From: Lonicera japonica
Taxonomy: Eukaryota > Streptophyta > Magnoliopsida > Dipsacales > Caprifoliaceae
Direction of reading: 5' to 3'
Assembly (NCBI GenBank): GCA_021464415.1
Contig: CM038467.1
Coordinates: forward strand, 69,077,393 to 69,141,392
DNA: 64,000 nt
Shown: one piece after another, positions 10,702 through 21,680 of the stretch
Layout: each line of letters begins with the position of its first letter
How positions within the stretch are numbered: the stretch's first letter is position 1
Program-made: the position numbers and the translations under genes
Notes under the pieces: generated by a model
Databases searched by the model: none
What the model saw: the letters and a program-made list of their open reading frames with translations, nothing else
Told to the model about the DNA's origin: nothing

Positions 10702-11936
10702 GGGTAAATTATATTAAACCCCCTTGAACTATCACTCATTTTCACTTTCCCCGATGAAGAAAAAAACCCGACATTAAACCCCCTCCGTCTATTAGATCCG
10801 AAACAAAGATTAATATTAGTGTTAATAGAAATGATATAAGGACAATATATACTACCCCTATTGACCAATATGATCCAATACATTCATCTCATTTCATCAT
10901 TTCACCATGTTCACAAATAAAAATCCATCCTCGATCAATAAAACTCTGTCATCGATCAATATTATATACAAATATATATATAGAGAGAGTAGTGAATGGT
11001 AAGTACTTTTCACCATAGGCTATAATGGGTACTTCTCTAAATTAATACATCTTTATAATTTGGGCCAGTAATTTAACATTTTAATTAATTATATTTACAT
11101 GTTAAAAAGATTAACTGTTTAATTTGAGAATTTTTTGAGAACTGCAACTATTTAGGGGAGAGAATTTAGAAGTTGATGAGGAGAAGGAACAAAGATATGA
11201 TTAGAAGCAACTTAGAGATCAAATAGGTTCATTGGTGGGTTTGATTTGTGGAATTGATAATGAAATTTTTGATTGATAATGGAAATTCTATGAACTCCAT
11301 CAAAGAGAAATCCTTCACAGATCCAAAACTTCGATTCATTGAAGTGCGATAACGAGGTTCCAACTGCGGACTAGAAGCCGGTAGAGAACACGCCACTCCA
11401 GCGACGGCGCTGGTAAGCTGTCTTGCATGGATATGATAGGGGGAGAACTGAGAAGGTTAGAATGACTATGTAGTTATATGTTGCAAATCATATTATGTAT
11501 GCATATATACATATATATATATACACATATCTCAAATTCATTCTCGTTTCTCCCCTTTTCTATATGGATCTTCAAATTATACACACAAATATACAAATGT
11601 CAAATCCATTCAGAGAATACCTCGTTTCTTTCCCTCTAGATCATCAGATTATATATAGGTACATGGCAATGTATTTGTGTTTGGGATGTATGAACAAAAA
11701 GGTGAAGATCACAAAGTTTAAGATTTGCTTATAATAAATAATGTTTTATGTATAAATTAATTTATGAGGACAATACTACCCCTATTAAGGTTTTGTTAAA
11801 TATTTAACAGAACCCTAACAGAATTGGGTGAACGGCAAAAAGTTTATAGTTAAAGGGGTATATTATCAGGTTTTTTAGTTCAAGGGGGTGACCCATAAAC
11901 ACGACTTAATTCAGGAGGGTTTAGTATAATTTTCCC
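10702..11936. mobile_element. Non-autonomous terminal-inverted-repeat element
   Basis: The left end GGGTAAATTATATTAAACCC and the right end, read on the other strand as GGGAAAATTATACTAAACCC, are inverted copies. Similarity continues inward through a CCCTTGAACT block, though with gaps. The 1.2-kb interior has no transposase. It includes a GC-richer patch at about 11,340-11,445 unlike its AT-rich surroundings. No clear target duplication was seen, so the family is uncertain (Mutator-like is my guess). Confidence 0.6.
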
Positions 11937-14015
11937 TTTTGAAAAATTATATACAACTATGCAAGTAGTAGTATCTTGTTGTCAAATGTGGCATCACGAT
12001 TCACATGGGTGTTGTCCTTTATAAAAAAACTAAGAATAATTGCAAAAAATGAGGATGGGATAGTCTAGCTGAAAAAAGCGCTACTCAAAATCTCGGCTCT
12101 GATTCACTGCATCATTGCTATATGAGGAGCAACATACCTTTGATAAATCTGCTTGAACCTGTAGTTAAGAACAAAAGGGGTAGAGATTCACATATCAAAT
12201 TATATTGTTAGATGTATATATATATAGAGAGAGAGAGAGGAGGTATAAAAGCCCGGATCTTATATTATTTTATTATAATGCACAAGGTAAATACTTGCTA
12301 GAAATATGGGTGATTTTGTCAAAAATAAGAAGAGAGTAAACTACCTTAATTGCTCATAAACTATATGTTGAGTCTCACCTTAACCATTGAACTTTAACAT
12401 GCTACATACATGTACATAAAGACTCCATAAAATAGGTCATGTGCAGATTATTTTCATCTTTTCACACAAATGAATTTTTCATTTTTTATATATCTATCTA
12501 ACGTAGTCTTAAAATGCAGATTGCCATTGCTCTACACCTTGTAATTATTGTTCTAACCCTCAATCTTATCAATTTTTACACATTTTAAAAAAAAAAAATA
12601 CAAAACACACAAAATACCATATACAAAATTGATCCACAACAATTGATTGATGATTATAAGGTTTCTTCCGCATGCATTTTTTTTACAACTTCTTCATAAC
12701 GTTGCACAGAAAAGGGAGGATGGGATGGGCCCACTTGCTGTGGTTTTGTACGTACTTTTATTTCCCTTGTACGATTGTACCAAGTACTAACTTACAAAGG
12801 TGAGTAATTACGTCATTAAAGCCAATGCATGCGTTGTGGCTCTCTCATTGGCTGGTTTTGTACGTAACAACCCCCCCCCCCCCCCCCCCCCCCCCCCCGG
12901 CTTCTTTTACCAAGTACTAATTTACTATCTAGGGAGACATGTTTTAAATTCGCTACTTTCAGTAAATTCCAACAAATGAGTTGGTTTATGAAAAAAAAAT
13001 CCATAAAAACTCAGAGGTAAACAAACCGCTAAATCAACCCACGTGATTTTATACTACACAATTCAAGTAGGCATAAAATAGGAACTTAGATTCATAAACT
13101 TCTCCAAAGAAAATAAGTTCTAAATAAGATGAAAAAAAGTTCAAAAGATACAAAAATTTAAATTATAGGTAAAATGGGGGCAACAATACCAAAAATTAAA
13201 AAAATATATCATCATTGCATGAAAAAAGTATATTTTTCACCTATAAAATAAAATAATCAATACCGTTAAATGATTTTTCATGTAATTATATTGTGTCAAA
13301 TTTAAACATTAATCCATGCTTGCTATCAATAGGAGCATAGGCACTAGGGGGTTGTGTGGGCTTAAGCCTCCGCTTGGATTTGGCCTTGTGTTCATTTATT
13401 TATTTATTTGTTTATAGGAATGGTATTATTGTTCTTACAGGGACCGCTATGTAAATGTTGAAATTACAAGGTTGCAATTGTAATTTTTAAGACTTTGGAC
13501 TTAAGACTGCAATAATTATTACAAGGAAGTGTAAACTACCAAATGGCACGTAAACTATCGAGAAAGTTCTATTTAAGAGCCTCAACTTTAGAACATGTTG
13601 TTTAAACCCTGAACTTACGGACCAAGTTTACTTTGACCCTTTCTTCCACTCTGGCCGTTAAAGTTGACAGAAATTCCCCTTTCGTATAATTTATAGCATT
13701 TACAAGGAAGGTTTTCCTAAAATAAATAAATAGAGCTAATGCATTCAGAATTTGCAAAGACGCGGTGATTAATTCAGACCTTATGATAAGGAAAGTGCAA
13801 GAGTCACATAAATAAATAATTATATTCCTATTTATCGTTCTTTTAAAAGAATGTCTATAGCAATATTTACCTCTAGATCATTGTTAATAATTTTTGTATT
13901 TTTATGGTGCCGAAGGCGCGGCACGGGGCACACCCTGACATGACCACTATGTGTGGATTTTATGATCAAAATTAATTTGGCGAGGCCGTACAGGCTTGCT
14001 ATCTTTGTTTTCTTA
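11937..14015. other. Intergenic DNA with simple repeats and orphan element ends
   Basis: No gene seen. It holds TA/GA microsatellites near 12,214-12,240, the C tract at 12,871-12,898, and two stretches (about 12,320-12,420 and 13,520-13,690) that read like terminal-inverted-repeat ends, with phrases such as TAAACTACC and TAAACCCTGAACTT, but without a partner. Confidence 0.5.
12871..12898. repeat. Poly(C) tract
   Basis: About 28 consecutive C residues. The tract sits between two diverged copies of a short block (GGTTTTGTACGTA and ACCAAGTACTAA occur both at about 12,741-12,790 and about 12,853-12,922). Its length may be affected by sequencing error. Confidence 0.85.
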
Positions 14016-14418
14016 TCGTTCGTTTGGATGGAATGAATGGGAAGGAAGGGAAAGAAAAAGAGGAGGAGGGATTGCATTTTTTTTTAATAGAATATTTAAA
14101 GAGAATGGAATAGAAATGGAAGGAGTGGGAGGGAGTGTCATTCCTCTCTATTCCCTTTCTTTCTTTCCTTCCAATATTGGGAGGATTGGGAATGAAAGGA
14201 AACATTTTTAATAAACAATTTACTTTTTTAATAAATTACATCCTTTTTCTTCCTTTCCTTTCTTTCCTTCTTTCTATTCAAACGGAGTTATTTTCATTCC
14301 CTTCCTTTCCATCCGTAGCTATCCAAACAATAATAAAATTAAACTCATTCCATTCCATTCCTTTCCTTCATGACTAATCATTTCCTTTCCGTTCCTTCCT
14401 TTCAATCCAAACGGACTG
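14016..14418. mobile_element. MITE with TTA target duplication
   Basis: 403 bp with inverted ends TCGTTCGTTTGGA and, on the other strand, CAGTCCGTTTGGA. TTA flanks both sides (14,013-14,015 and 14,419-14,421), which suits a Tourist/PIF-Harbinger-type MITE. The interior is one purine-rich half (GGAATGGGAAGGAAGGG) and one pyrimidine-rich half, so the whole element can fold back. Apparent reading frames on both strands are a by-product of this composition. Confidence 0.65.
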
Positions 14419-15054
14419 TTACTCTCCTTTTTTTCTTCTTCCACATTTCTATCTTGTACCACTTCCATACCTTTCAAGACATCGCCGGTAAAATATGCAA
14501 TAAGCGCACTTGAGTAAAAGTGATGTAGTCACGGATAAAATATGCTTCTATATGATATATATTGGCAGTTTTAGAGACGATGCAATAGAAGAAAATAAAA
14601 TTAAGTTGAAATTAGAACAATTTTTTTTGTTGATGTCTAGAAGTTCCAACACGAAGCTGTGTTATGTTCATGTTATAATATTGACACGAAATTGCTGTTA
14701 ATGCGTGTTACACATGTCCATTGTATCTTGTCATTTTTAAATGAAATAAAAAAGAAATGAGTTCTTAATTAAATGAGAGTAAAACATATGTTTATATTCG
14801 TACTATATAGTACTGTATGTTTGGTATAAAAATGTGATCACGTCTTTCATGATATATTGCGTTTAAATAAGTCGTTTTGATTAATTAACTATGTTCATGT
14901 CTCACCGATTTTCATATGTTTTGTCGTGTCTAGCTAAATTAAACATAAGTTAGCTAGGGACAAAGGAATAATTCTAAACTCACTAAAAAAATTGCAAAAT
15001 GTTGTGGACAAGATAAAATATCACCTTAGATTAGATTAGATCCATATCGAGTTA
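14419..15054. other. AT-rich intergenic DNA
   Basis: No gene, terminal repeat or coding remnant recognised. Confidence 0.5.
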
Positions 15055-15274
15055 GGGAAAAAGAAAAATTAAACCCTGAAGCTTGGGTGTAGATTCAATT
15101 TCTCCCCTGATGTTTCAAAAAATGCAATGTCTTCCTTGAAGTTGCTATAGTGGTTCAATTGATACCGTCGTCCTAATTCCGTTAACAATTCCCTCCAAAT
15201 AATTTACACTTAACCCCCTAAAACTTTAAAAGTGAAACTAAACTCCCTTAAGTTATAAACTCCCAATGTGTCTT

Positions 15275-15305
<31 letters not shown>

Positions 15306-17223
15306 GTATATTGATATGGGAACATTTCGAAAGAGAATATACGATCTTTTCTTTCTTTGTGGGAGGAGGAGGTTTTTCAGCTGACGTTCATCAATTCAGT
15401 CAATCAAGGTCCGAATTTCAGACTTTTTGTTGTTTGGCCAAGGGTTCTTCAAAGCAGTAGCTTAGAGTTTCGACGGTCGCTTAATTTTTATAGATCTAGA
15501 GGTATTTTTTGTTAGCCAAAAAATGCGGAAATTAACAATTTAAATAGAATAAAAAATCGATAGAATAGAAAACCGAGTCTCGTGTATCACACGATCTCCT
15601 TAAAACAATTACGCCGCCTCCTGCGGTGCTTTTGAGGTTTGTTACGGCGTTTGTCTCCCAAGATGAAACGATAAAGAGTGTCTACCTTTAGCACTTTGGT
15701 GTCACTCACAAAACGAACTTAAATTGTGTATGAACTTGATCACCACCAAATACAAAACCTATTCTAGAGAGCAAGAGAGAATAAAGTGAATAGAGGTGTG
15801 TGTAGACTTGTGTGGAATGAGATCTCTAAGCCTCCAATTTATACAAGGGGGAGATCTCTAGAGTTAATATCCTATTAATAATAAAAAAAACGTTTAGTGT
15901 TAATTACCTCAATTAAACAAAACGTTTTTTATAAATTAATAAGAATTAATTCAAAAATTGAATTTAAAAAACCCCTTAATTAAGACAATTAAACAAAACG
16001 TTTTTTATAAATTAATTTGAATTTGAAATCTCTTAATTAAGAATAATTCAAAATTTAAATGGGCGACATTAAAGAAAATAAATGAACTGGAAAACTCTAA
16101 GTGCAAAACATGACCCCGCGCGGTTGGCCATTTTCGCAGACAAGCCAAGCCTGTGCCAAGCCAAATTCGATCCGTGATTTGCACCCCCCTGCGCCCGGGT
16201 GCGCGAAAGAGAGCCTTATATTTCTTAGAAGCTTATGAGATAGTGAAAGGTTATCCTTTATTAACTCATAAAAGTTTTCCCAAAGTTCCAATGTGGGACT
16301 AACATTTCCCACTTTATTTTCCATCTCAAGTAGCTCACTTTGGGTGACAATTTCTCATTCACCCCAAATCCGTTTTGAGCATACAAATATACGATCTCGA
16401 TGTACTCACGGAGGAGAACACGAATCTATAATATTTTTTTCACAACCGAGTGTGAAACCCCATTTAAAATTACCCTAAAAAAGGCATCAAAACCAATTTT
16501 TTCCAACATTTTTTTCATTTTTATTTTTTTGATTGACAGAATCATATTGTTTGTATATATATGCCTACTATGTATTTACATATGCACATGCTCAACTTCT
16601 TCGAAGACGTTGTTGCATTGGTTAGTTTAGTTCAGTCCAGCTCTTGGAATTGAATTTCTTTTCAACATTTTGTTGGTGCCCTGGTGGGTGGGTTTCTTTT
16701 TTCTTTCACAACTCACAGCCCCCCAAGTGTTGCTAACCATTAAAAGAGGGAAACATGTGCAGCGTTTGCCCTTAGGTGTGTCTCAGATAGAGAGAGATAG
16801 AATTATATGTCAATTCCTTTGGCATTTGTCAAGTAATGAAATCTAACTTATGGTTATGATTTCGTAATTTGTAGATCAAACAAAGAGCTTAGGTTGAATT
16901 TCTCCCTTTGATGCGGGTGGGTCAAAGGTTACTGCTTGTGTAGTTGTGTTCCCTGTAGTAGTAGAAGTAGACAAAGTCACTAATATGAAACATTAATTGG
17001 TACACAGAAGACTGGAGAGCTCCATTCTGCTTATGTCAATTTCGGTTGTTCCAATTTCGAAAATGGGTATTGAAGCTTATTTTCAGATGGGTTTGATTCC
17101 CCATTATTTGGTTCAACCTTGTGATTTCGAAAATCCAAAGCAGAGAGAGAAACACAATTATATATATACATATGGTGCTTGATTTTGTATATATATGCGT
17201 ATGTAAGCAGAGAGAAACATAAT

Positions 17224-17261
<38 letters not shown>

Positions 17262-17538
17262 AACACATTGGCGAATAAGAGGGTGATGAAGATTGTGTGT
17301 ATATATATCAATGGTGGATTTAAAAGTTAAAAAAATATAACTTAAGGGGGTTTAGTGTCACTTTTAAAGTTTTAGGGGGTTAAGTGTAAATTATTTGGAT
17401 GGAATTGTTAACGGAATTAGGACGAATGTCTCAATTGAACCACTGTAGCAACTTCAAGGAAGACATTGCATTTTTTGAAACATCAGGGGAGAAATTGAAT
17501 CTACACCCAAACTTCAGGGTTTAATTTGTCTTTTTCCC
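15055..17538. mobile_element. Large element with terminal inverted repeats of about 200 bp
   Basis: The left arm 15,055 to about 15,258 is an inverted copy of the right arm, about 17,330-17,538. Shared text read inward includes AAATTAAACCCTGAAG, GGGTGTAGATTCAATTTCTC and CACTTAACCCCCTAAAACTT, with only scattered differences. Long terminal repeats of this kind are typical of Mutator-like elements. The 2.5-kb body has no transposase. It contains a nested minus-strand solo LTR (15,510-16,304), TA and GA microsatellites (about 15,275-15,305 and 17,150-17,262) and unplaced DNA that could be captured host sequence. No 9-bp target duplication was found. Confidence 0.72.
15510..16304 (-). mobile_element. 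Solo LTR, minus strand
   Basis: On the minus strand the unit begins TGTTAGTCCCACATTGG and ends GGCTAACA, with matching TGTTAG/CTAACA termini. It carries a TATA-like TGTATAAATTGGAGG on the minus strand near 15,833-15,847, with the AGAGATCTC and CTCTCTTGCTCTC region downstream of it, as in an LTR R region. It holds a 75-bp direct repeat (AAACGTTTTTTATAAATTAA at about 15,918 and 15,993) and a GC-rich patch at about 16,110-16,206. No internal retrotransposon sequence flanks it. The 5-bp flanks are T-rich and do not match clearly. Confidence 0.65.
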
Positions 17539-18430
17539 ATTTTTTTGGTTAACAAAATTAATAAGTAGAGGTAACACTCTACAGATTCGTCAAGAAGCAC
17601 TGGACCCTTACCTGACGCAGTATCTCTTTACTGAACTCATTTAATAAATAAATTTCATGAGCCCAACAAAAAATAATCTCACTAATAACTATGCACAAGT
17701 TGTCTAGTACTTTTTACCATACCATTAATTTAGCATCAAAATAAATACCAAGTAAGTAGAGTATATTTACCCTACTTACCATATACCTAAATATAACATT
17801 GTCGATACTATACGAGCATTTAATATAATTAGGGTACTTTACTCTATGAAGTATATAATAGTCGAGAAATGTAAGGTAAAATACTGATGCATAATTTAGC
17901 AAAATGGTCAGTAAAGTAGAGTGAAGCTAAGTTTTCTACATGCCACGCTGTGGCGTTTGGAAGCCTCGTGTCTTATGGTGAAGCCAAATTAACTTCAACT
18001 TAGTAGGGGCTTGATTAACAGTAGGCAAAAATAGAGAACTATAAGAAATAATAACACAACAGAAGATATATTATATGGGGAATGTTCAATTTACAATTGT
18101 AGTATAAAATAGTAGTACACCGGTCATTTTTTTCTCAACTTCGTAATTTAAAAGGCTAAATGTTAAATTAAATGATTATTATATATGTATCAAAGATACA
18201 TGCAAAAAAAATCAAATCGGCCGAAGATACAGTAATCTCTAATCATAATTAGAACTTTGTGATGAGATCGCCCACCATACGCACTCTAAGCCATGCTCCT
18301 AATTGCCACATGAAAAGGAAAAGGAAAAAAAAATGATTTTCATCTTTACATTCGTTTACTGATCTGCTGTTCTGATTCTAGTGGCCTTTCCTCTTCTTTC
18401 TTATTTTATTAAAATGATCTGTGTTCAGCT

Positions 18431-18474
<44 letters not shown>

Positions 18475-18548
18475 ATGTTTTCACTTTTGGGGAGGGATTG
18501 GAATAGTTGTAATATGTTGTTTTTACTTTTCTATGTTTATAAATTAAA
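17539..18548. other. AT-rich intergenic DNA with poly(T)
   Basis: No gene recognised. It contains an uninterrupted run of about 35 T at 18,433-18,467, possibly the tail of a minus-strand retroposed sequence, though no body was identified. Confidence 0.5.
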
Positions 18549-19649
18549 GGTTAAATGGCAAAAAGTACAACAAATTTTTACCTTTTAACTTTCAGCATTA
18601 ATATATATATAAATATATATTTGCGATCAATTGTAGTATTAAAGTTTTTAATTATTTTCGATTAGATCCATCTGTCCTAATGGAATATTAAATTTATAAA
18701 CCATCCCAACTTTTAATGTTCTTATACAAACCCTCCTAACTTTTTATTTTTATATCATATATATTTGTAGAGAACCTTTTTACTAGAATCCTTCAATTTA
18801 TTCTCCTTTAGATTAAATTTTCCTATTTCGAACAAGAACCAGAAAATCAAGCACGCTTGAACCAAAAAAAGAAAATGAACAAACACGTGGCTCAGCTGTT
18901 TGCTATTTTTCTTTCTGATATATCATAGTTGAAGGTGAAGGAATGTTGTACAACTCTATCATTGAAAATTTCATTTTAAGGGCTTCTTTTTTATCATTCC
19001 ACTAATTCATTCTTTGTCTATAATTTTTTCTTAGGAGGGCTTATTTTTTGTCCCTTAAGGGAGAACAAAGGTTATAATTTCAAAACAACTGTTTTTCTGT
19101 AAATTAGCAAGGCTTTTTTCGGAATATTCTGTTAATTTTGTGAAAAAAATGGTAGCGTAGCAAATTAAAATTGATGTTTTATATTGATTTCATGATGTTT
19201 GTCTTTAATCAAATTTTAATTGCCTATGAATGTTAATTAATTTAATTATTTGAAAATTTTGCTGTCTATTTTTTGTTCTTTTGAAATCTAACCCAACAAC
19301 AAAAACCCAAAAAACCATAAAAATATTTTGGATTAAATAAAAGAGACTTATGTGTAGGAAAAATTAATCTAAAGGGGAATAAATTTAAGGGTTTTGGTAA
19401 AAGGGTAGTCCTTGTAAATACATAGAATATAAAATTAAAAAGTTAGGGTGGTTTGTGTAAATACATTAAAAGTTTGGGCTGACTTCTATGAATAAATTTA
19501 GTTTTCCATTAAGATTTTTAAGGGAATGTAATGGATGGATCTAATTGATGGCAATTAAAAAGTTCAATACCACAACTGACTACAAAAAAAGTTGAATGCC
19601 AAAAGTGATAAAAGAGCAAAAGTTCATTATCATATTTTCACAATTAGCC
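18549..19649. mobile_element. Terminal-inverted-repeat element, non-autonomous
   Basis: The ends GGTTAAATGGCAAAAAGTA and (other strand) GGCTAATTGTGAAAATATG lead into imperfect inverted arms of about 220 bp. These share blocks such as GATCCATC and TACAAACC/ACAAACCACCC next to AACTTTTT. The flanks TAAATTAAA (18,540-18,548) and TGAACTAAA (19,650-19,658) agree at 7 of 9 positions, a possible aged 9-bp target duplication as made by Mutator-like elements. No coding capacity. Confidence 0.6.
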
Positions 19650-19734
19650 TGAACTAAATTAACGTTTTACACTACGTCCCGGAGATCCCCTCATAAAAGG
19701 TTGAAACTTGAAACTGTTGCAAGAGCAATTTTTT

Positions 19735-19890
19735 CTTTTGGGTCTATGCTAGGAGTAAATGGGCTAACTTTTGCGCATATCAACAAATTTTCTTCACGAA
19801 AAGTACCAACAGCTAGTTATCATAAATTTTACATCTGCTGAAATTCGACCTATGAACCTTGATCACTACTTCTAGGTTATAAGTGCCGTT
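19735..19890 (-). mobile_element. SINE-like copy, diverged
   Basis: It shares with 20,271-20,456 and 23,933-24,040 the order of blocks CTAACTTTTGCGCA, TCAACAAATTTTCTTCACGAA and CAACAGCTAGTTA. Diverged, and no target duplication found. Confidence 0.45.
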
Positions 19891-19924
19891 AAGTTTATTC
19901 ACATTAATTAAAGTAATTACTTCT

Positions 19925-20160
19925 CATTATTTATCCTTCGGCTCAACTATCTTATCTTCGTCCTCATGGTCTGATGGCCGATGAATGACTTATGATGCAA
20001 TAGTCCGAGGATCCAAGCAAGGAATCATGATTGGCTAGAAGGCGATACATGCGGCCTTGCCGGGCGAGTCCACTGATTGGCCTGTCAATCACATAATAGG
20101 CTTGATTCTCTGCCCAATATCTATTTCCAGAATTTACTAACCACAAACACTACGTATATT
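19925..20160. other. Unrecognised GC-richer island
   Basis: About 200 bp with higher GC content than its flanks. The minus strand is open for 60 codons (19,964-20,146). I do not recognise a family. It could be an organelle or gene fragment. Confidence 0.3.
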
Positions 20161-20270
20161 TAGTTGACATTAATTTTATATTTTTAAGAATTTTTTTTTA
20201 AAAATAAATAAATAAAACCTTGCACTAAATAATTAATCCTTTAAATAATTGCTCCATTAGACAAGACATT

Positions 20271-20456
20271 TTTTTTGCATCCTCACGGGATGTCCAGGTC
20301 AACTTTTGCGCACCTCGACTAATCTCCGCTAGCAGTTCGTGACTGCGCTGGCTAAGTATTATTTTGACAACACTAGAATTCGATCTTGAGAGTTCCAAGT
20401 CGACCCAAGGTTGTTCTGGTGGCAGCCTTATACCACTGGGCCAAGAGGCTTGGTTA
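20271..20456 (-). mobile_element. tRNA-derived SINE with 15-bp target duplication
   Basis: A 186-bp unit flanked by the perfect direct repeat ATTAGACAAGACATT (20,256-20,270 and 20,457-20,471). On the minus strand it starts near a polymerase III A-box-like TTGGCCCAGTGGTATAAGG. A weak B-box-like GATCGAATTC follows, and it ends GGATGCAAAAAAAA. Length and layout fit plant tRNA-derived SINEs of the Au type. It appears open over most of the minus strand, but this has no coding meaning. Confidence 0.8.
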
Positions 20457-20471
20457 ATTAGACAAGACATT

Positions 20472-21119
20472 TGAGAATTAAAATGTTGTACATTTGTTTG
20501 GGCCTTTCACAGTGAAACTTTTAGTATATGTACTCAACCAATGTTTTTCATTTATATTATAGTAAAAGTTCCTATACTTTAATTTTATTGTTTCTTTATA
20601 TTTGTAGGAATTCAATTTTTGTACTTAATTATCCCACTTAGATAAATAATGACTATTATTTTATGGAAAATTGCAAAATATAATGAATTTATCAACCCAG
20701 ACTTGTGTAAACACAATCTCCTAAATTAAAATTTGCCTGTTGTAATTGATGATTTCAACCTTCAAGAACAAATACCTCCATAATTCAACGGTCTAATGTT
20801 TCTACTAGCAATTGTAAAGCCCTAAGGAACTCTCAAAGTACTACTGATTGAAAATATCAAATATATGAAAGAAGAAGAAGAAGAAGAAGAAGAAGAATCT
20901 TCTTCTTCTTTCTCTGTGTATTTTTTAGGTATATTTCATATAGATATATAGAAAATATTCAACGTGATAATCCAGGAGATAGACGTGCATTATGCACAAA
21001 GTATAATAGCCCCAACGTCTCTCACAAAACTCAGTCAACAATATTATCTCTAATTTGAAACGAACATATATTAATTGAAAAAATAATTAAATATTTGAAT
21101 AGCAAAATATTGAAATTTT
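20472..21119. repeat. Intergenic DNA with GAA/TTC microsatellite
   Basis: No gene seen. At about 20,870-20,912 a GAA array is followed directly by a TTC array, so the run is self-complementary and can form a hairpin. Confidence 0.6.
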
Positions 21120-21680
21120 CCAGAGCCTTGTCAAAGAGCCTTAATAATAAATGTAGCCAATAATACTTGAACCAAGGACATTTAAACCAATTTTCCAATC
21201 CTCTCATACTTGAGTTTAATACTCCAAACTAATTATTTCATTCAAAACTAATATATATATGCAACAAAAAATTCTGTGAAATAGAATTCTTTTTTGACAT
21301 AAATAAATCAACCAATCCCTACTAATAATGAGGAAAACACAAGTCCTCATTCGAGTTACACATGTAAGGTGAAGGAAGTTTGTTTACTATTATAATAAAA
21401 GGAAAACATTTAAACTTTCATTTTAAAAAAACAACATATAGATGTATATATGCCAAAAAAATTATATTATTAAATGTGGTAGGCCAATTAAGTAAAGCCC
21501 GAGTTTGAGTCTCATTTGAAATTGAGAGATAAGAAAAGAAAGGAGACAAAAAATTCTTGACAAAAAATAAAAGAGATTTAGATCTTCTATGTTTTTTATT
21601 TTTTTGGGATTTGTTGGAGCAATGAATTAATAAAACAATACTTTTACTTTCACCAAGAGAATTAACCAAAAGGAAAAAGT
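21120..21680. repeat. Dispersed repeat, copy A
   Basis: Related along most of its length to 24,910-25,400 and 25,680-26,250. Shared blocks include ACTTGAACCAAGGACAT, CTCCAAACTAATTAT, TAAACTTTCATTTTAAAAAA, GTGGTAGGCCAATT and AATAAAACAATACTT. The block GAGTTTGAGTCTCATTTG resembles a tRNA B box, so a SINE origin for that part is possible. Confidence 0.6.

Noticed and set aside
12816..13004. Glycine-rich minus-strand peptide
   Set aside because: The glycine run is only the translation of the C tract.
13996..14377. Overlapping reading frames on both strands
   Set aside because: They arise from the purine/pyrimidine arms of the MITE at 14,016-14,418.
15266..15460. Short coding exon inside the 15,055-17,538 element
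   Set aside because: The frame starts in a CT/TA microsatellite and shows no family motif. It is kept only as a possible captured fragment.
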